From the NCBI GenBank assembly GCA_964020155.1, contig OZ026561.1, forward strand, positions 2,624,547 to 2,688,546: a DNA stretch of 64,000 nucleotides, given 5' to 3'. The notes beneath the pieces were generated by a model. The model was not told where the DNA came from. It did no database searches and saw only the letters and a list, made by a program, of their open reading frames with translations. This document shows, piece after piece, positions 33,350 to 43,663 of the stretch. The first letter of the stretch is position 1; each line of letters begins with the position of its first letter. Both the position numbers and the translations under genes were made by a program. This stretch comes from Chondrilla cf. caribensis (lineage: Eukaryota > Porifera > Demospongiae > Chondrillida > Chondrillidae).

Positions 33350-33740
33350 GTAGCACATTAACCATGATATTTCGACAATGTAGTACGACATGCAGGTGAA
33401 ATGAACACAAGACAACACGCGTATGAAACCTTTTAAATTGGTATCAGCTTGAGGTGGCCTGCATGTAGTAAAAGCCTGTCTGGTGACCCCAATGACCTGT
33501 CCTGTATGGATTATGCATACATTATTTTCCTGTGACCCACTCATCAACCAGGATGCAAGTGCATGGTGTAAAATATCCCACAGGTAATTGTAAAGTCAGT
33601 ATCCTACAGGTATTGTACCTATGTATGTACGTACGTTTAGACATAGGGTTTAGTGTGTATGTCACTGGAACTCCCTACAGGTATTGTACAGCTGTATTAT
33701 GTGTACTTTCAGGGAAACTTTTGAATGAAGGGGTGGGGTA
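33350..33740 (-). repeat. Repeat-family unit (with duplication C motifs)
   Basis: GACCCACTCATCAACCAGG, GACCCCAATGACCTGT and AAACCTTTTAAATTGGTATC recur at 27240-27380 (same orientation) and, inverted, at 37560, 39000-39130 and 57610-57730. No coding sequence. Confidence 0.65.
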
Positions 33741-34179
33741 TTAGTGCTATAAAATACGTTTAAGAGAACATGGGGATTAGAGATTTGCATGTATGTATGT
33801 ATGTAGGTCTCTATAGAATTCACTGAATCTCAAGGAGAGATAATTCTCCGAGTTGATTGACCCTTGATGTGTTGGTTCCCCTCCTCCCTCCCTTAATATA
33901 GTCTACACAGCAGGTTCATCATGTAATTAATGGTTTGTGTGTTGAGTCCACTGTCACACAGTTGTACATTACACTCACACTATGTACCTATGTCCCTGTC
34001 AAACATGCTGTGCACTGCTACAGTACATTGATACATGCTTCTTGTGTTCAATGATGGTGAGAACTCCATGATGAACTACCAGTGATGTCTTGACTAACCA
34101 GCATTAAGGCTGACCCCAAGAAGAAGGTTCTTCAGTTAGGTACTGTTATATAATGTGCAGCCAGTGCAGATCAAGATTT
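33741..34179. other. Spacer, no gene seen
   Basis: AT-rich with short (GTAT)n runs. No motif, splice-bounded frame or RNA gene is supported. Confidence 0.3.
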
Positions 34180-34640
34180 AACCAGGTATGTATATATTCC
34201 TGTATGCCTTTGAGTACTCCACCTTTGCTTTGCTTGTCTGACCACATACATACAGTCCATATTATACATACATGTATGTATGTAAATGCTATCCTATGAA
34301 CTACCTACATGTATACGCACTATTGTATGGGGAGAATATATTCTGCAGGTCAGAAGTATAATACAATGTCATGTGCATCAGACAGATACTATACTTGACT
34401 AGTGCTGACTCAGCACTCAAGCACACAGTACGTGAGGACACCATACTTCACTGTGCAAATCTGTATTGTTATTTGCTGCAGGCAAGAGCCTTACTGTATG
34501 TCCTCTGTCCAAGAAGGACCCAAGTGGTCCAGGAAAGAGAGGTTGGTCTGAGAAAAGGCAGCAGCTGATCAGGAAGAGAGTATTGGAAGGATCTGCTCAG
34601 AGTGTTACTGATCCTGGTCAGGTTTGATTGGACAATTCAC
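34180..34640 (+). repeat. Duplication B, copy 2 (inverted relative to copies 1 and 3)
   Basis: It carries the same acceptor-plus-basic-exon sequence as 22340-22930, read on plus (about 34482-34620: KKDPSGPGKRGWSEKRQQL). Some substitutions and a short gap after GCAGGCAAGAGCC differ from the other copies. Confidence 0.65.
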
Positions 34641-35095
34641 TTTTACATAGTTGTTCTGCCTTTTTACTAGTTTTAGATGCGTACACATACAGTACATACA
34701 CCAGTGTAGTTCCAAGCTCACGTATACAAGTATGCATGTCAAACAGTACACAGTACTGATAGCAAGTACCTCTAATAATAAGTACAGACAGATCTGGTGT
34801 GCTCTTTGAGGTACGTACTGACTAAACAAGTTGGACTTTAGGTAGCTCAAATCTCCATTCAGTATGTGTGTTTCAGTGGAAATTGGCTCATGTACTATCA
34901 TGTGCAGTGTTTCCTTCCAGATAAAATAGCACCAGGGTGCTGAACAAGTGGTACTGCACTTATGAATGTAGGTTTTTAAGCAGGTGTTGATATAGACATA
35001 CAGTACTACTAAGCAGAAACCAAAGTTTGGCATGAATTCAGAAGAAGTGCCGAAAATTATTAATGCAAAATCATCACTTAATTGGGAAACTGAGG

Positions 35096-35097
<2 letters not shown>
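34641..35097. other. Spacer, no gene seen
   Basis: Minus frame 35183-34605 is seeded by the microsatellite and shows no family motif. No other feature. Confidence 0.3.
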
Positions 35098-35179
<82 letters not shown>

Positions 35180-35180
35180 A
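35098..35180 (+). repeat. (TG)n microsatellite
   Basis: An uninterrupted TG tract of about 80 bp. It holds the same position relative to the prolyl oligopeptidase 3' block as the tract at 12616-12912. Confidence 0.95.
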
Positions 35181-35419
35181 CATGTTTACAAAGTACTGTA
35201 CTGTAGTTTGTTAATGAAGAGCTAGCCTACTATAACATCAACATATAATATATATACTAATATTCATCTGTTTACGAAGTCAATGCCTTTTAAGTTAGTA
35301 ATTATAAATGGGTGATAATTGACTAATGCTACTATGGCAACATCTTTGTTTTATTTGCAGTCTTTATTAATACAAGGGATTGTTGTAGACATTTAATAGT
35401 ATATGTTATTCGATGTCAA

Positions 35420-35644
35420 TTTACCTCTTCACAATATACCGCGGAAACCTAAAGGTGGACAGTACCCACTGCTATCCTCTCATTGACTGCTAATCATGAC
35501 AATCGGGTAGTACCCTTGCATGCATTCACGTTCACTGCACAACTTCAGTACCTGTTAGGACCTGTTCCAGAACAGGAGAGTCCACTGATGGTTAGACCTG
35601 AACCTAAAGCGGGTGATGGAGGTGGGAAACCCACTGCTATAATA
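35420..35644 (+). pseudogene. PREP: Prolyl oligopeptidase penultimate exon, copy 2
   Basis: The acceptor is lost (CGATGTCAATTTACC where copy 1 has CTGTAGATATTCACC). A frameshift follows QYP, and the catalytic region is altered to LTANHDNRVVP, so the catalytic Asp motif DHDDR has decayed. KAGDGGGKPTA replaces [11 protein letters not shown], removing the catalytic His. Clearly dead. Confidence 0.75.
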
Positions 35645-35756
35645 GTAAGCAATAAAATTTGAATATTATCATATATAGTGTGTAGTCGAATATTAAACTT
35701 CAGATCTAGCTTTACGAGTCAGCATTTCTACCTATGGTGGTTTTTCTTCACTGTAG

Positions 35757-35810
35757 ATTGATGAAGTGGCTGATACATATGCTTTCATTGCAAAGAAATC
35801 TCAATCATGA
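35757..35810 (+). pseudogene. PREP: Prolyl oligopeptidase last exon, copy 2
   Basis: The acceptor CACTGTAG and IDEVADTYAFIAKK are kept, but the end is shortened to SQS-stop by a small deletion relative to copies reading AKNLxVSWKx. Confidence 0.75.
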
Positions 35811-36129
35811 ATAGTCATCAAAAATATTTAGTAATTATTAATAACTATTAACCCTATCTAGGAAGTTTACTGATGGTGTGCACTATTAAATGATATACAA
35901 AATTTATGTACTGTGTTATAACACATCCTATAGTTATTATTGCTAATAATGTATTTATCATGGTGGTAAATATATTATTAGCAATATTATAATTTTTGTA
36001 TTGTGTATAATAATCATGACTATGATAATGTCAATTGTGTTGTGTGAGTAAACCCTATAATAGTGTATAAATTCACTGCTGAGGTTACATATACAGGTTA
36101 TATAAAAGAATAATACGTGTATATATATT

Positions 36130-36630
36130 ATATCACTATTACTGTATACGTACTCATTATTAACATAAACAGTAGTTATGTTATTATAAATCTTAATTAG
36201 CATAATTGAACAGAAGATATATCACACAATCACATACGTGTACATATTAGTATACTATTATTGGATGTATGTACTGTACAGTTAAAAATCCGATTCAATA
36301 GCAGTGGAACAATATATCAGTTGATATATTTCTCCTCCAATCTGGCCACTAGTAGCTGTTCTGGTTTCAACAGTAGACCTTACTTCTCCTAATGATACAA
36401 AGGAATGAAACAGTACAAGAAACCCGAAGAGCACCAGCTTGGCTTGCTGATGGTAGTCTATCCTGGGAGATCATTAAATCCATGGCCAATACCTTGGGAT
36501 TCATGCTGGTAAACATTAAAACCAAGTTGAGAAGTGTTTGAAGGAGCACTGAAGGGATGTACTCCAGCTCACAGCTAAATCCACCTCTTGTGCGTGGATA
36601 CGTTTGTTATATACTGGATGGAGCTAAGAG
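36130..36630 (+). repeat. Segmental duplication E, copy 2
   Basis: It matches 4930-5470 in the same orientation. Minus frame 36549-36367 is not conserved in the other copy. Confidence 0.7.
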
Positions 36631-36749
36631 CTAACGTACCACAAAGAGCACACCAGACCTGTCTGTACTAATATCAGAGGTAATTGCTATCAGTGCTGGT
36701 TGACATGCAGTGTATGTGAGCTAGGGACTGCAGTTGTGTATGTACTGCA

Positions 36750-37720
36750 TGTGTACGCATCTAAGACTATCAAAAAGGCAGAAAAACTATGTGAAAGTAA
36801 ATTTTCCAATCAGAGCTGATCAGGATCGGAAACACTCCTAGTTGATCCTTCCAATACTCTCTTCCTAATCAGCTGCTGCCTTTTTTCAGACCAACCTCTC
36901 TTTCCTGGACCATTCGGGTCCTTCTTGGACAGAGGACCATTGTTCTTGACATACAAAAAGTTCCTGCCTGTAGCAAATAACAATACAGCTTTGCACAGTG
37001 AAGTATGGTCTCCTTATGTACTGTGTGCTTGAGTGCTGAGTCAGCACTAGTCAAGTATAGTCTTTGTGTCTGATGCACATGTATACTTCTGACAGAATAT
37101 ATCCCCGCCATACAATAGTGTGTATAAATGTAGGTAGTTCATAGGATAGCATTTACATATGTATAATATGGACTGTATGTATGTGGTCAGAAAAGCAAAG
37201 CAAAGGTGGAGTACTCAAAGACATACAGGAATATACACATACCTGTTTGAATCTTGATCTGCACATGATATAACAGTACCTAAACAACTGTTAAGAATAG
37301 AATATATTGGTACACACACATACATTATGCATATATGTACATACACAAATAGGTATTTCAATGCATGGGTGTTATCACTTAACTTCAAAAACACGGACTA
37401 CAGTATATGCCTGATTTACCAGGTATATTTCTGACCTCATTACGGGCAACTTAAAAATCCTTAAATTTGAGCCTTGCACTACCACTAATGTCTTGGTTCG
37501 GAAATTTCTGTACAGTATTGCTCTGCACTCTTTGAACATCAGAATATAGGCAACCTAAAAATGACACCAATTTGAAAGGTTTCATATGTGTGTTGTAGTC
37601 TCATACTCATTTCACCTGAATGGCTACATGTGCCACACACACTCCATTTGCATAACGTATGTATGATCATCATGTGTGATCGTTCAAAACATCAGTTGGG
37701 TATGAGAGTAGTTCCATAGG
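36750..37720 (+). repeat. Duplication B copy 3 and adjoining shared block
   Basis: It corresponds to 22340-22930 joined to 23408-23740, so it is the pre-insertion form of the pogo-like MITE site at 22937-23406. Confidence 0.75.
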
Positions 37721-38373
37721 TAGTCTCAGTTATGAAGTCCTACTTTATGCACATATGTACTGTTTGAACAGCATGCTAGTTACCAAACGCAATGGAAAAG
37801 TCAAAAAAATTAATCCTCAAGACAAGAATGTATGCACGCATGTATGTATGTAGGCATGTGGTAAAGTTACTACTATAATGAAGGTACATACATGAGCACA
37901 CCTTCACACATGACTACGTGTACTTGTGTTGTGTAGCAACACTGTTCAGGATAACTATGTAATTGAAGACTGTGAAATGCTACATTGAGTGTAACTAAGG
38001 CTTACAAGGAATGCATGCCATTTGTATTGGCTACATGTACCACACACACTCCATTTGCATAATATACACATGATCATTCAAAAAATGAGTTGGGTATGAG
38101 AGTAGTTCCTTAGGTGGACTCAGTTGTGAAGTCCTACTGTATGTATGTATGTTCTGTTTGAACAACATGCTAGTTACCAATCACAATGGAAAAGCTCAAT
38201 CCTCACGACAAGCATGTATGCAGGTATGTATATGTACGTACGTATGTGGTGAAGTTACTGCTATATTGAAGGTACACACATGAGCACAACTCCACATATG
38301 ACTAGGTGTAACTAGGTGTACTTGAGTCAGCACTCAACACTGGGCAAAATGGGTATACGTGAAACTGAAGAGA

Positions 38374-38376
<3 letters not shown>

Positions 38377-38458
<82 letters not shown>

Positions 38459-38459
38459 T
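38377..38459 (+). repeat. (TG)n microsatellite
   Basis: A TG tract of about 75-80 bp. The short CACACACACACA at 38472-38484 is its inverse. Confidence 0.95.
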
Positions 38460-38689
38460 GTACATGCACATCACACACACACACAATCCTGTGTAGTGTA
38501 CCATGTACTATAGAGACCTATAGATGTACATGCAAGCTACCAAATGCAATGGAAAAGTTCAATCCTCAAAACAGTCACATACTCAGGTATGTATGTATAT
38601 GCTATATATGCTACATTGAAGGTATACACACAAGCACACCTCCACACATGACTAGGTGTACTTGTGTTGTGTAGCAACACTGTTCAGGA

Positions 38690-38910
38690 TTGCACATTAC
38701 ACTGGTAAGGCAATATCCATCCCTGGAAAACCAGTACATGTGGACCTCATCAGTGTTGCCAATAGGTTCAATGCAGAAATCGAGACAGCAGATGAAGTGG
38801 TATGTTTGGAGCCACTTTTTGCACTGAACATTTATCAATGGATTTGCAAATGTAGCCATTCATGTGTCCTTTTGTAGAGCCCTCTCACTACATGAATTTT
38901 CAACTTAGCT
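38690..38910 (+). pseudogene. C-terminal fragment of the 435-residue gene family
   Basis: The plus frame reads AHYTGKAISIPGKPVHVD, VANRFNAEIETADEVV and later YQWICKCSHSCVLL, matching intact residues about 364-430, with a frameshift and stop at the end. It is inserted within the repeat array. Confidence 0.75.
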
Positions 38911-39469
38911 CTCTGTAACATTAATTTTCATGCAAGTAGTTGTACTATCATAACTGTCACCGAGTGCACTGACTGAATGCCCTTGCAGCCTGGTTGATGG
39001 ATCACATGAAAAATGGATCACATGAAAAAGAATGAATGCAGAAGTCATACCGATCAGGTCATTGAGGTCAAAGGACAGGCTTTCTACCACATGCAGCTAA
39101 GCCACCTCAAAAGTGACACCAATTTGAAAGGTTTCATATGTGTTAGTCTGCATGGTACTCATTCACTTGCACGGCTACATGTACCACACACACTCCATTT
39201 GCATAATGTATTGTGATCATTCAAAACATCAGTTGGGTATGAGAGTAGTTCCATTGGTAGTCTCAGTTATGAAGTCCTACTGTATGCACATTGTACTGTT
39301 TGAACAGCATGCTACGTAGTTACCAAACACAATAGAAAAGTAAAAAATCCTCAAGACACGCATGCATGTATGTAGGTATGTGGTAATTTAAAAAGTTACT
39401 GCTATAATGAAGGTATACACATGACAAGACATCCACACATGACTAGGTTGTGTAGCAACACTGTTAAGG

Positions 39470-40070
39470 ATAGCTATGTAATTGAAGACTGTGAAATGCT
39501 ACATTGAGTGCAACTAAGGCTTACAAGGAACGTATCCTATTTTAATTGTGGGAATAGTTGAGATATTGATGTCATGGGCAATTAAATTATAACCAGTAAC
39601 ACAAGATAGTAGTACACATTCTTGACATTCCAATATTGCTGTGGTTGCCACACCACACAGCACAACACAAGCACTGTGTTAAGTTGTGTTAGACCACTCA
39701 TTCATTCATACATCTTTACCATTGAATACAGTACTAGCTCATTAACCATTAGACAATGGCGTAATACTTATACATACTGTACATATTATTAGCTGTATAC
39801 AACATACATACATATTAGAGTATTAATCAGTCCTTACATAGTTAATATCAACATGGATGCTACACAATTGCAATGATAACACACTATGATCGCATAGAAA
39901 ACTATTCACCTGTATAAGGTGTAAGACCTGACAGCATATTATAGAGACTACACGAGCTGTGAATATGAGTATTTACTATGCAAACAAATACTGCGAACTT
40001 ACTGAATATCTGATCCCTCAGAAACCACGATGCCTCCCTTTTTCTGTACTAGAGGTTTGTCCCTTCGTTT
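39470..40070 (-). repeat. Duplication F, copy 2
   Basis: Opposite-strand copy of 9030-9560, including GTCTTACACCTTATACAGG and ATATTGATGTCATGGGCAAT. Confidence 0.65.
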
Positions 40071-40236
40071 CTCCCTGTACTCAGAAGTGACCATGGCAGC
40101 TTCTTCCTGAGATCCTAGAGCAAACAGCCTGTTACTTGAAAGAACGACTCTTTTCAGTGAAGAGGATGAATAGGAACCTTCATTCTTCAATGATTTCTTC
40201 AACTTGGCTAGACCACCAGCATAGGAGGGACCATAT
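40003..40236 (-). CDS. Candidate internal exon of an unrecognised gene (78 codons)
   Basis: The acceptor CTTCCTGTAG and donor GTAAGT bound a 234-bp open segment on minus. It reads YGPSYAGGLAKLKKSLKNEG, SSSSLKRVVLSSNRLFALGS, QEEAAMVTSEYREKRRDKPL and VQKKGGIVVSEGSD. It is charged, complex and non-repetitive with both splice sites, so a real exon is likely. I do not recognise the family. A damaged copy lies at 9040-9163. No neighbouring exons were identified. Confidence 0.45.
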
Positions 40237-40369
40237 CTACAGGAAGCACAATGACAACACCAGATCTCTTGATCATATTAGCCTGACAGAGGAAGGCTTT
40301 AGGAAGGGGATATATAATGTTATAGTATTATTCGACAGCTGAACTTAGGTAAAAGTGGTTGTTCTGGAG

Positions 40370-40890
40370 GGTGTTTTTGAAGAAGGATCTTTCTGACTGT
40401 CCATCTGCTTTCTGATGTCTCAATAGTGTCTTCCAAGCCCAGTGGCTGGCCTGCCTATATTGTACCCCTGTTCAATAGGCAATCGGCGGCCCTGAGTTTC
40501 CCTTCCATCATAAATTCCGTGAATCTCCTTGGTGCGGGTGTTACGTTCTCATATCTGAGCCTTAATGGAATTAGATTTGTCTGTATAGTTCTCACTTCTT
40601 AGCATAGCATCTCTATTTCTTCCTCCTGCCATAATTTCATTCTTCTTTCAATGCATTGGTCTTTGATTCTCGAAATGGCTTCTGGAGAATCAGTGATGGA
40701 AGAACCATGGCTGTTTTGAGAGCTATACATTCCATTGCAGGAGCAACTGCATGTGTGTGGAAATGTCTTGCAGTTTCACTTACAAATTGCTCTACCTTGT
40801 TATTTGTGGGCACTTTGAAAAGGTTTCTCTTCCATCCCACCATTTCATATTATTACCGAGCGTTAGCGAGGTTAATTGTTTCCGGTCCAT
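40370..40890 (-). pseudogene. N-terminal (pre-RT) fragment of a retroelement polyprotein
   Basis: The minus frame reads MVGWKRNLFKVPTNNKVEQF, ECIALKTAMVLPSLILQKP and then, frameshifted, FMMEGKLRAADCLL and ILLQKHPPE. The series R-NLF-VP, ECIAL-x-A-LLLQKP, MMEGK-RAA-LL, LxKHPP is, from my knowledge of invertebrate retroelement proteins, the region just before the RT domain. It may belong to the clade of the element at 1-1845. Truncated and frameshifted. Confidence 0.5.
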
Positions 40891-41120
40891 AGCGAGTCGA
40901 AAGTTGGTCGCCCACGCATCTAATTGCATTTCGTCGGGACACTCGCAGAATTATGGCCCATTTGCACTTTCTTTGTGCGCAAATTCCACGAGTTCACAAC
41001 CGACTGGTCTCGATCCGTCCCTCCCGTCGGAAGGGGGCACGGACGCGTCACAGACGGAGGTAGAAAACTTTCGTCAAGATCGGCAGCAGTTGCCGAGAGA
41101 CGGACAATAATGACACTCAC

Positions 41121-41310
41121 GTTTCTTTGACTCAGGGGCTGGGTGTTCCGGGTAGGGCGCCGTCGGTAAGCTTAAAACGATCATCAAGAAGGCTGTCAAA
41201 GTTTTTACGTACAGAATTTCGATTCCCCATTGCGCCGAAAGGGGGTTCGTCAATTCGTCGTTCGGGAGCTCGAATTGGTCAGCCATGGTGACGTCCATCT
41301 TGGCAGACAT
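41121..41310 (-). CDS. Candidate first exon with one membrane segment
   Basis: ATG 41310 (or a later in-frame ATG) encodes ADQFELPNDELTNPLSAQWG and EILYVKTLTAFLMIVLSLP, then a Pro-rich stretch, and ends at a GTGAGT donor. The surrounding 400 bp (40900-41310) are CpG-rich, as for a promoter and first exon. The downstream exon is unknown. It might belong with 40003-40236, but the retroelement fragment lies between. Family not recognised. Confidence 0.35.
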
Positions 41311-41443
41311 TTGTACATGACGTGCAATCTACGTAATCGAAAAGATGGCTAATCTACGAGTTTCAATTGCTCACTAATGGAACGTTTTCCTCGTTGTAGA
41401 GACGACTGGTTCTCATGTGAAAGACGTCAGCACAGAGGGCTTT

Positions 41444-41688
41444 GGATCAGGTAAAATGAACCGACCTACTGGCCATATAGACTGATGACATCCACTTAGC
41501 GTCATGCTCTCTCTGTAGTAGAGCATGCATAGAAGGGTAAGGTTAGATCTTGGATCCTTTTTTGAACCAAATATTATAGGTCAAAAAGTATCCCAGATCT
41601 AACCCCAATCATAACTCTACCTACTAACACTAACCCGACGTCGTCAATCCATATGGCCAGTGTCCATTATCTTCCTTTTACCTGATCC
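41444..41688. mobile_element. 245-bp nested inverted-repeat MITE
   Basis: The termini GGATCAGGTAAAA and TTTTACCTGATCC are perfect complements. Inside, GGTTAGATCTTGGAT (about 41542) pairs with ATCCCAGATCTAACC (about 41590), and TGGCCATATAGACTGATGAC pairs with the complement near 41640-41660. It therefore folds along its whole length. No coding sequence. Target duplication unclear. Confidence 0.65.
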
Positions 41689-41689
41689 C

Positions 41690-42895
41690 TAAGGATTTTT
41701 GTCCTCATGTGAGATGATTGTTCTTGCTAAGCACTTTGCAGTGTTGTACAACAGCTGTAGCTCTTGGTATGGCATCAAATGTATAAATATGTCTAAACAT
41801 ACGTACCACACGTTAACAAACATACAATAATACACTGAACACACTTCAATCAACCACAATAGAAACATAAACACAGTTGATGCAATATGAGAGTCCAGCT
41901 GTCTTAGAACAATTACAAAAGGAATCGTGTGTGCATCCACTCATCATGCACAAGTGAACACAAGTGGAAGTTGTGCAAGCATACTGTAATGAGTAAGTTC
42001 CGCAACCAATCAGTGGAACCAATCTCTTTGCACAAGTTGTCAAGAAATGTGGCCATGCATCATGTTACAAAACATGCAAACTGTGACAAAAGTTCTCCAC
42101 AAATAGTACTCCCAAAGAAACAATCAATCTGGATCAGTACCAGAATGCTTACAAGGCTTGGCTCACAAATAGGAGAAATGTTAATAGCCCAAGCATTACT
42201 TAATTATAATATAAGTAATTATACAAAAGCAAGGTGGTCAATGTGGATATAAAGGTCATGCATATTAAACATATCACAACATGTGCAGTCATTATACTTG
42301 ATAAACTACAACGAAACAAATAATTTACCTATATTCTACATTTTTGCAACAAACAGCAAAATAGCATGCAACTTTTCAAAGAATTAACCAGTATGAAACT
42401 AGTGTTACAGCCAATTACAATTGTCACCAACCGCTCAAACCTGCCAGCACCACCTTGGCCTTTTTGCCAGCAGTCTCCATCATTCTCCCATAATTGCTGA
42501 CCTCCCACAAGAAGATATAACACAGAAGTCTTAATTTCTATCTAAGTCATTCACCTTGACTTACAGAAGTACACTATAATTGGAGTGCCGATCATGAAAT
42601 TTAACCATTATCGTATAATACACACAACAGGCATACTTTACCTGTTTCATTCAAGTTGATCTAATTCTTTTTATTCCTGTTATGATTCAATCTATATAAT
42701 ATATCATTTGAATTTCAAAACAATTTTTTATTTAAAAGTATATTACGAATCAGGAATACTCCCCACAGTGTACGGAGTATTCCTGTGATGATCCAATCTA
42801 TCCATGTGATCTCAATTTCAAAAAGAAAAACATAATACAGCAAAATACGGACATATTCTACTTCACGTAGCGAGGTCCTGAACCACGTTCACACC
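41690..42895. other. Spacer, no supported gene
   Basis: The frame at 41929-42252 (CMMS/HTVMSKFRNQ-like) has no family match. A small inverted repeat AGGAATACTCC/GGAGTATTCCT lies at about 42752-42783. No other feature. Confidence 0.3.
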
Positions 42896-42902
42896 TAGTA
42901 TA

Positions 42903-43180
42903 TTGTTAATTGCAAAGCAAAACTCCCCGCCTTCCAGGCGTTCCCAATTGAAGTTTGGAGATTCAGCCGATCAAAATGCGGGATACTCGACAGTCACCAT
43001 TTCATTTGTATCGCCATCTTCCATCAATCCCGAGGCTGTTGTCCCATTCTCCGGCTCCTCAATTGAGATCCAGGATAAATTTCTCCTTTCAAAGGTTTCT
43101 GATGAGAGGTAGAAAAATATGGATCTACGGTTAAATTTCCCCATTAGCTGGCATTGTTGAAATTCGAACATTTCCCTACT
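42903..43180. other. Short composition-shifted segment, frames on both strands
   Basis: Plus 42903-43112 and minus 43171-42971 are both open. The minus reading contains SWISIEEPENGTTASGLMED. No splice sites or family evidence decide which, if either, is real. Confidence 0.25.
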
Positions 43181-43195
43181 CTTCCCAGCAGAAAA

Positions 43196-43450
43196 TCAGT
43201 GCAATCCTTCTTTTACGTATTTGCAACCGATACACTTGCCGATGGCATTACACAGACAACAATTAGGCATCATGCACGTTGAAAAGCTTGAAGAGGTTGA
43301 GATGAGATCGCATGTGCCAAATGACGCCATTTTTATCTTTGCATACGGATGCATTTGTCGTTCATTTTTTGCTTGGATGACGTGCCCAATGTTAGTCACG
43401 TGATGTACTGACCTCCTCTCCATAGTGACCGTAGTGTGTCAGAAATCGAC
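43196..43450 (-). pseudogene. Third member of the unrecognised exon family
   Basis: Minus frame 43423-43196 reads RRSVHHVTNIGHVIQAKNE and ends with a Cys-rich CMMPNCCLCNAIGKCIGC. It is related to the frames at 25.9-26.2 and 28.5-28.8 kb, and lies 3' of the intact 435-residue gene. The Cys spacing hints at a metal-binding or disulfide module. Function unknown. Confidence 0.35.
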
Positions 43451-43663
43451 AACTGCAATGCCATAACAGTGAGAACTATTAATAGATTATTTGATGATTT
43501 TGAACTGCATTAATAATTGAACAACTCAAATTGAGTAGAGAATTATAGTTATAGTTGGCTTAGAATAATCTTGGAGTTTAGTCTACTGCATGCATGTCAC
43601 TCAGTAACAGTTGAGATAATGCAGCTACATACATGAATAAAATTAATATTACAGTAAGCTAGG

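Larger units (their letters stand above)
35190..36060 (+). repeat. Prolyl oligopeptidase 3' block, copy 2
   Basis: Direct copy of 13040-14110 without the palindromic insertion. Two decayed exons are contained (next entries). Confidence 0.8.
37740..39540 (+). repeat. Array of repeated units, low coding content
   Basis: Units containing TTACCAAACGCAATGGAAAAG, AGCAACACTGTTCAGGATA and GCTTACAAGGAATGCATGCC recur near 37790, 37940, 38180, 38540, 39320 and 39450, and inverted at 9480-9700. Another unit (CACACACTCCATTTGCATAA) recurs at 37640, 38045 and 39190. No gene except the fragment at 38690-38910. Confidence 0.65.
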
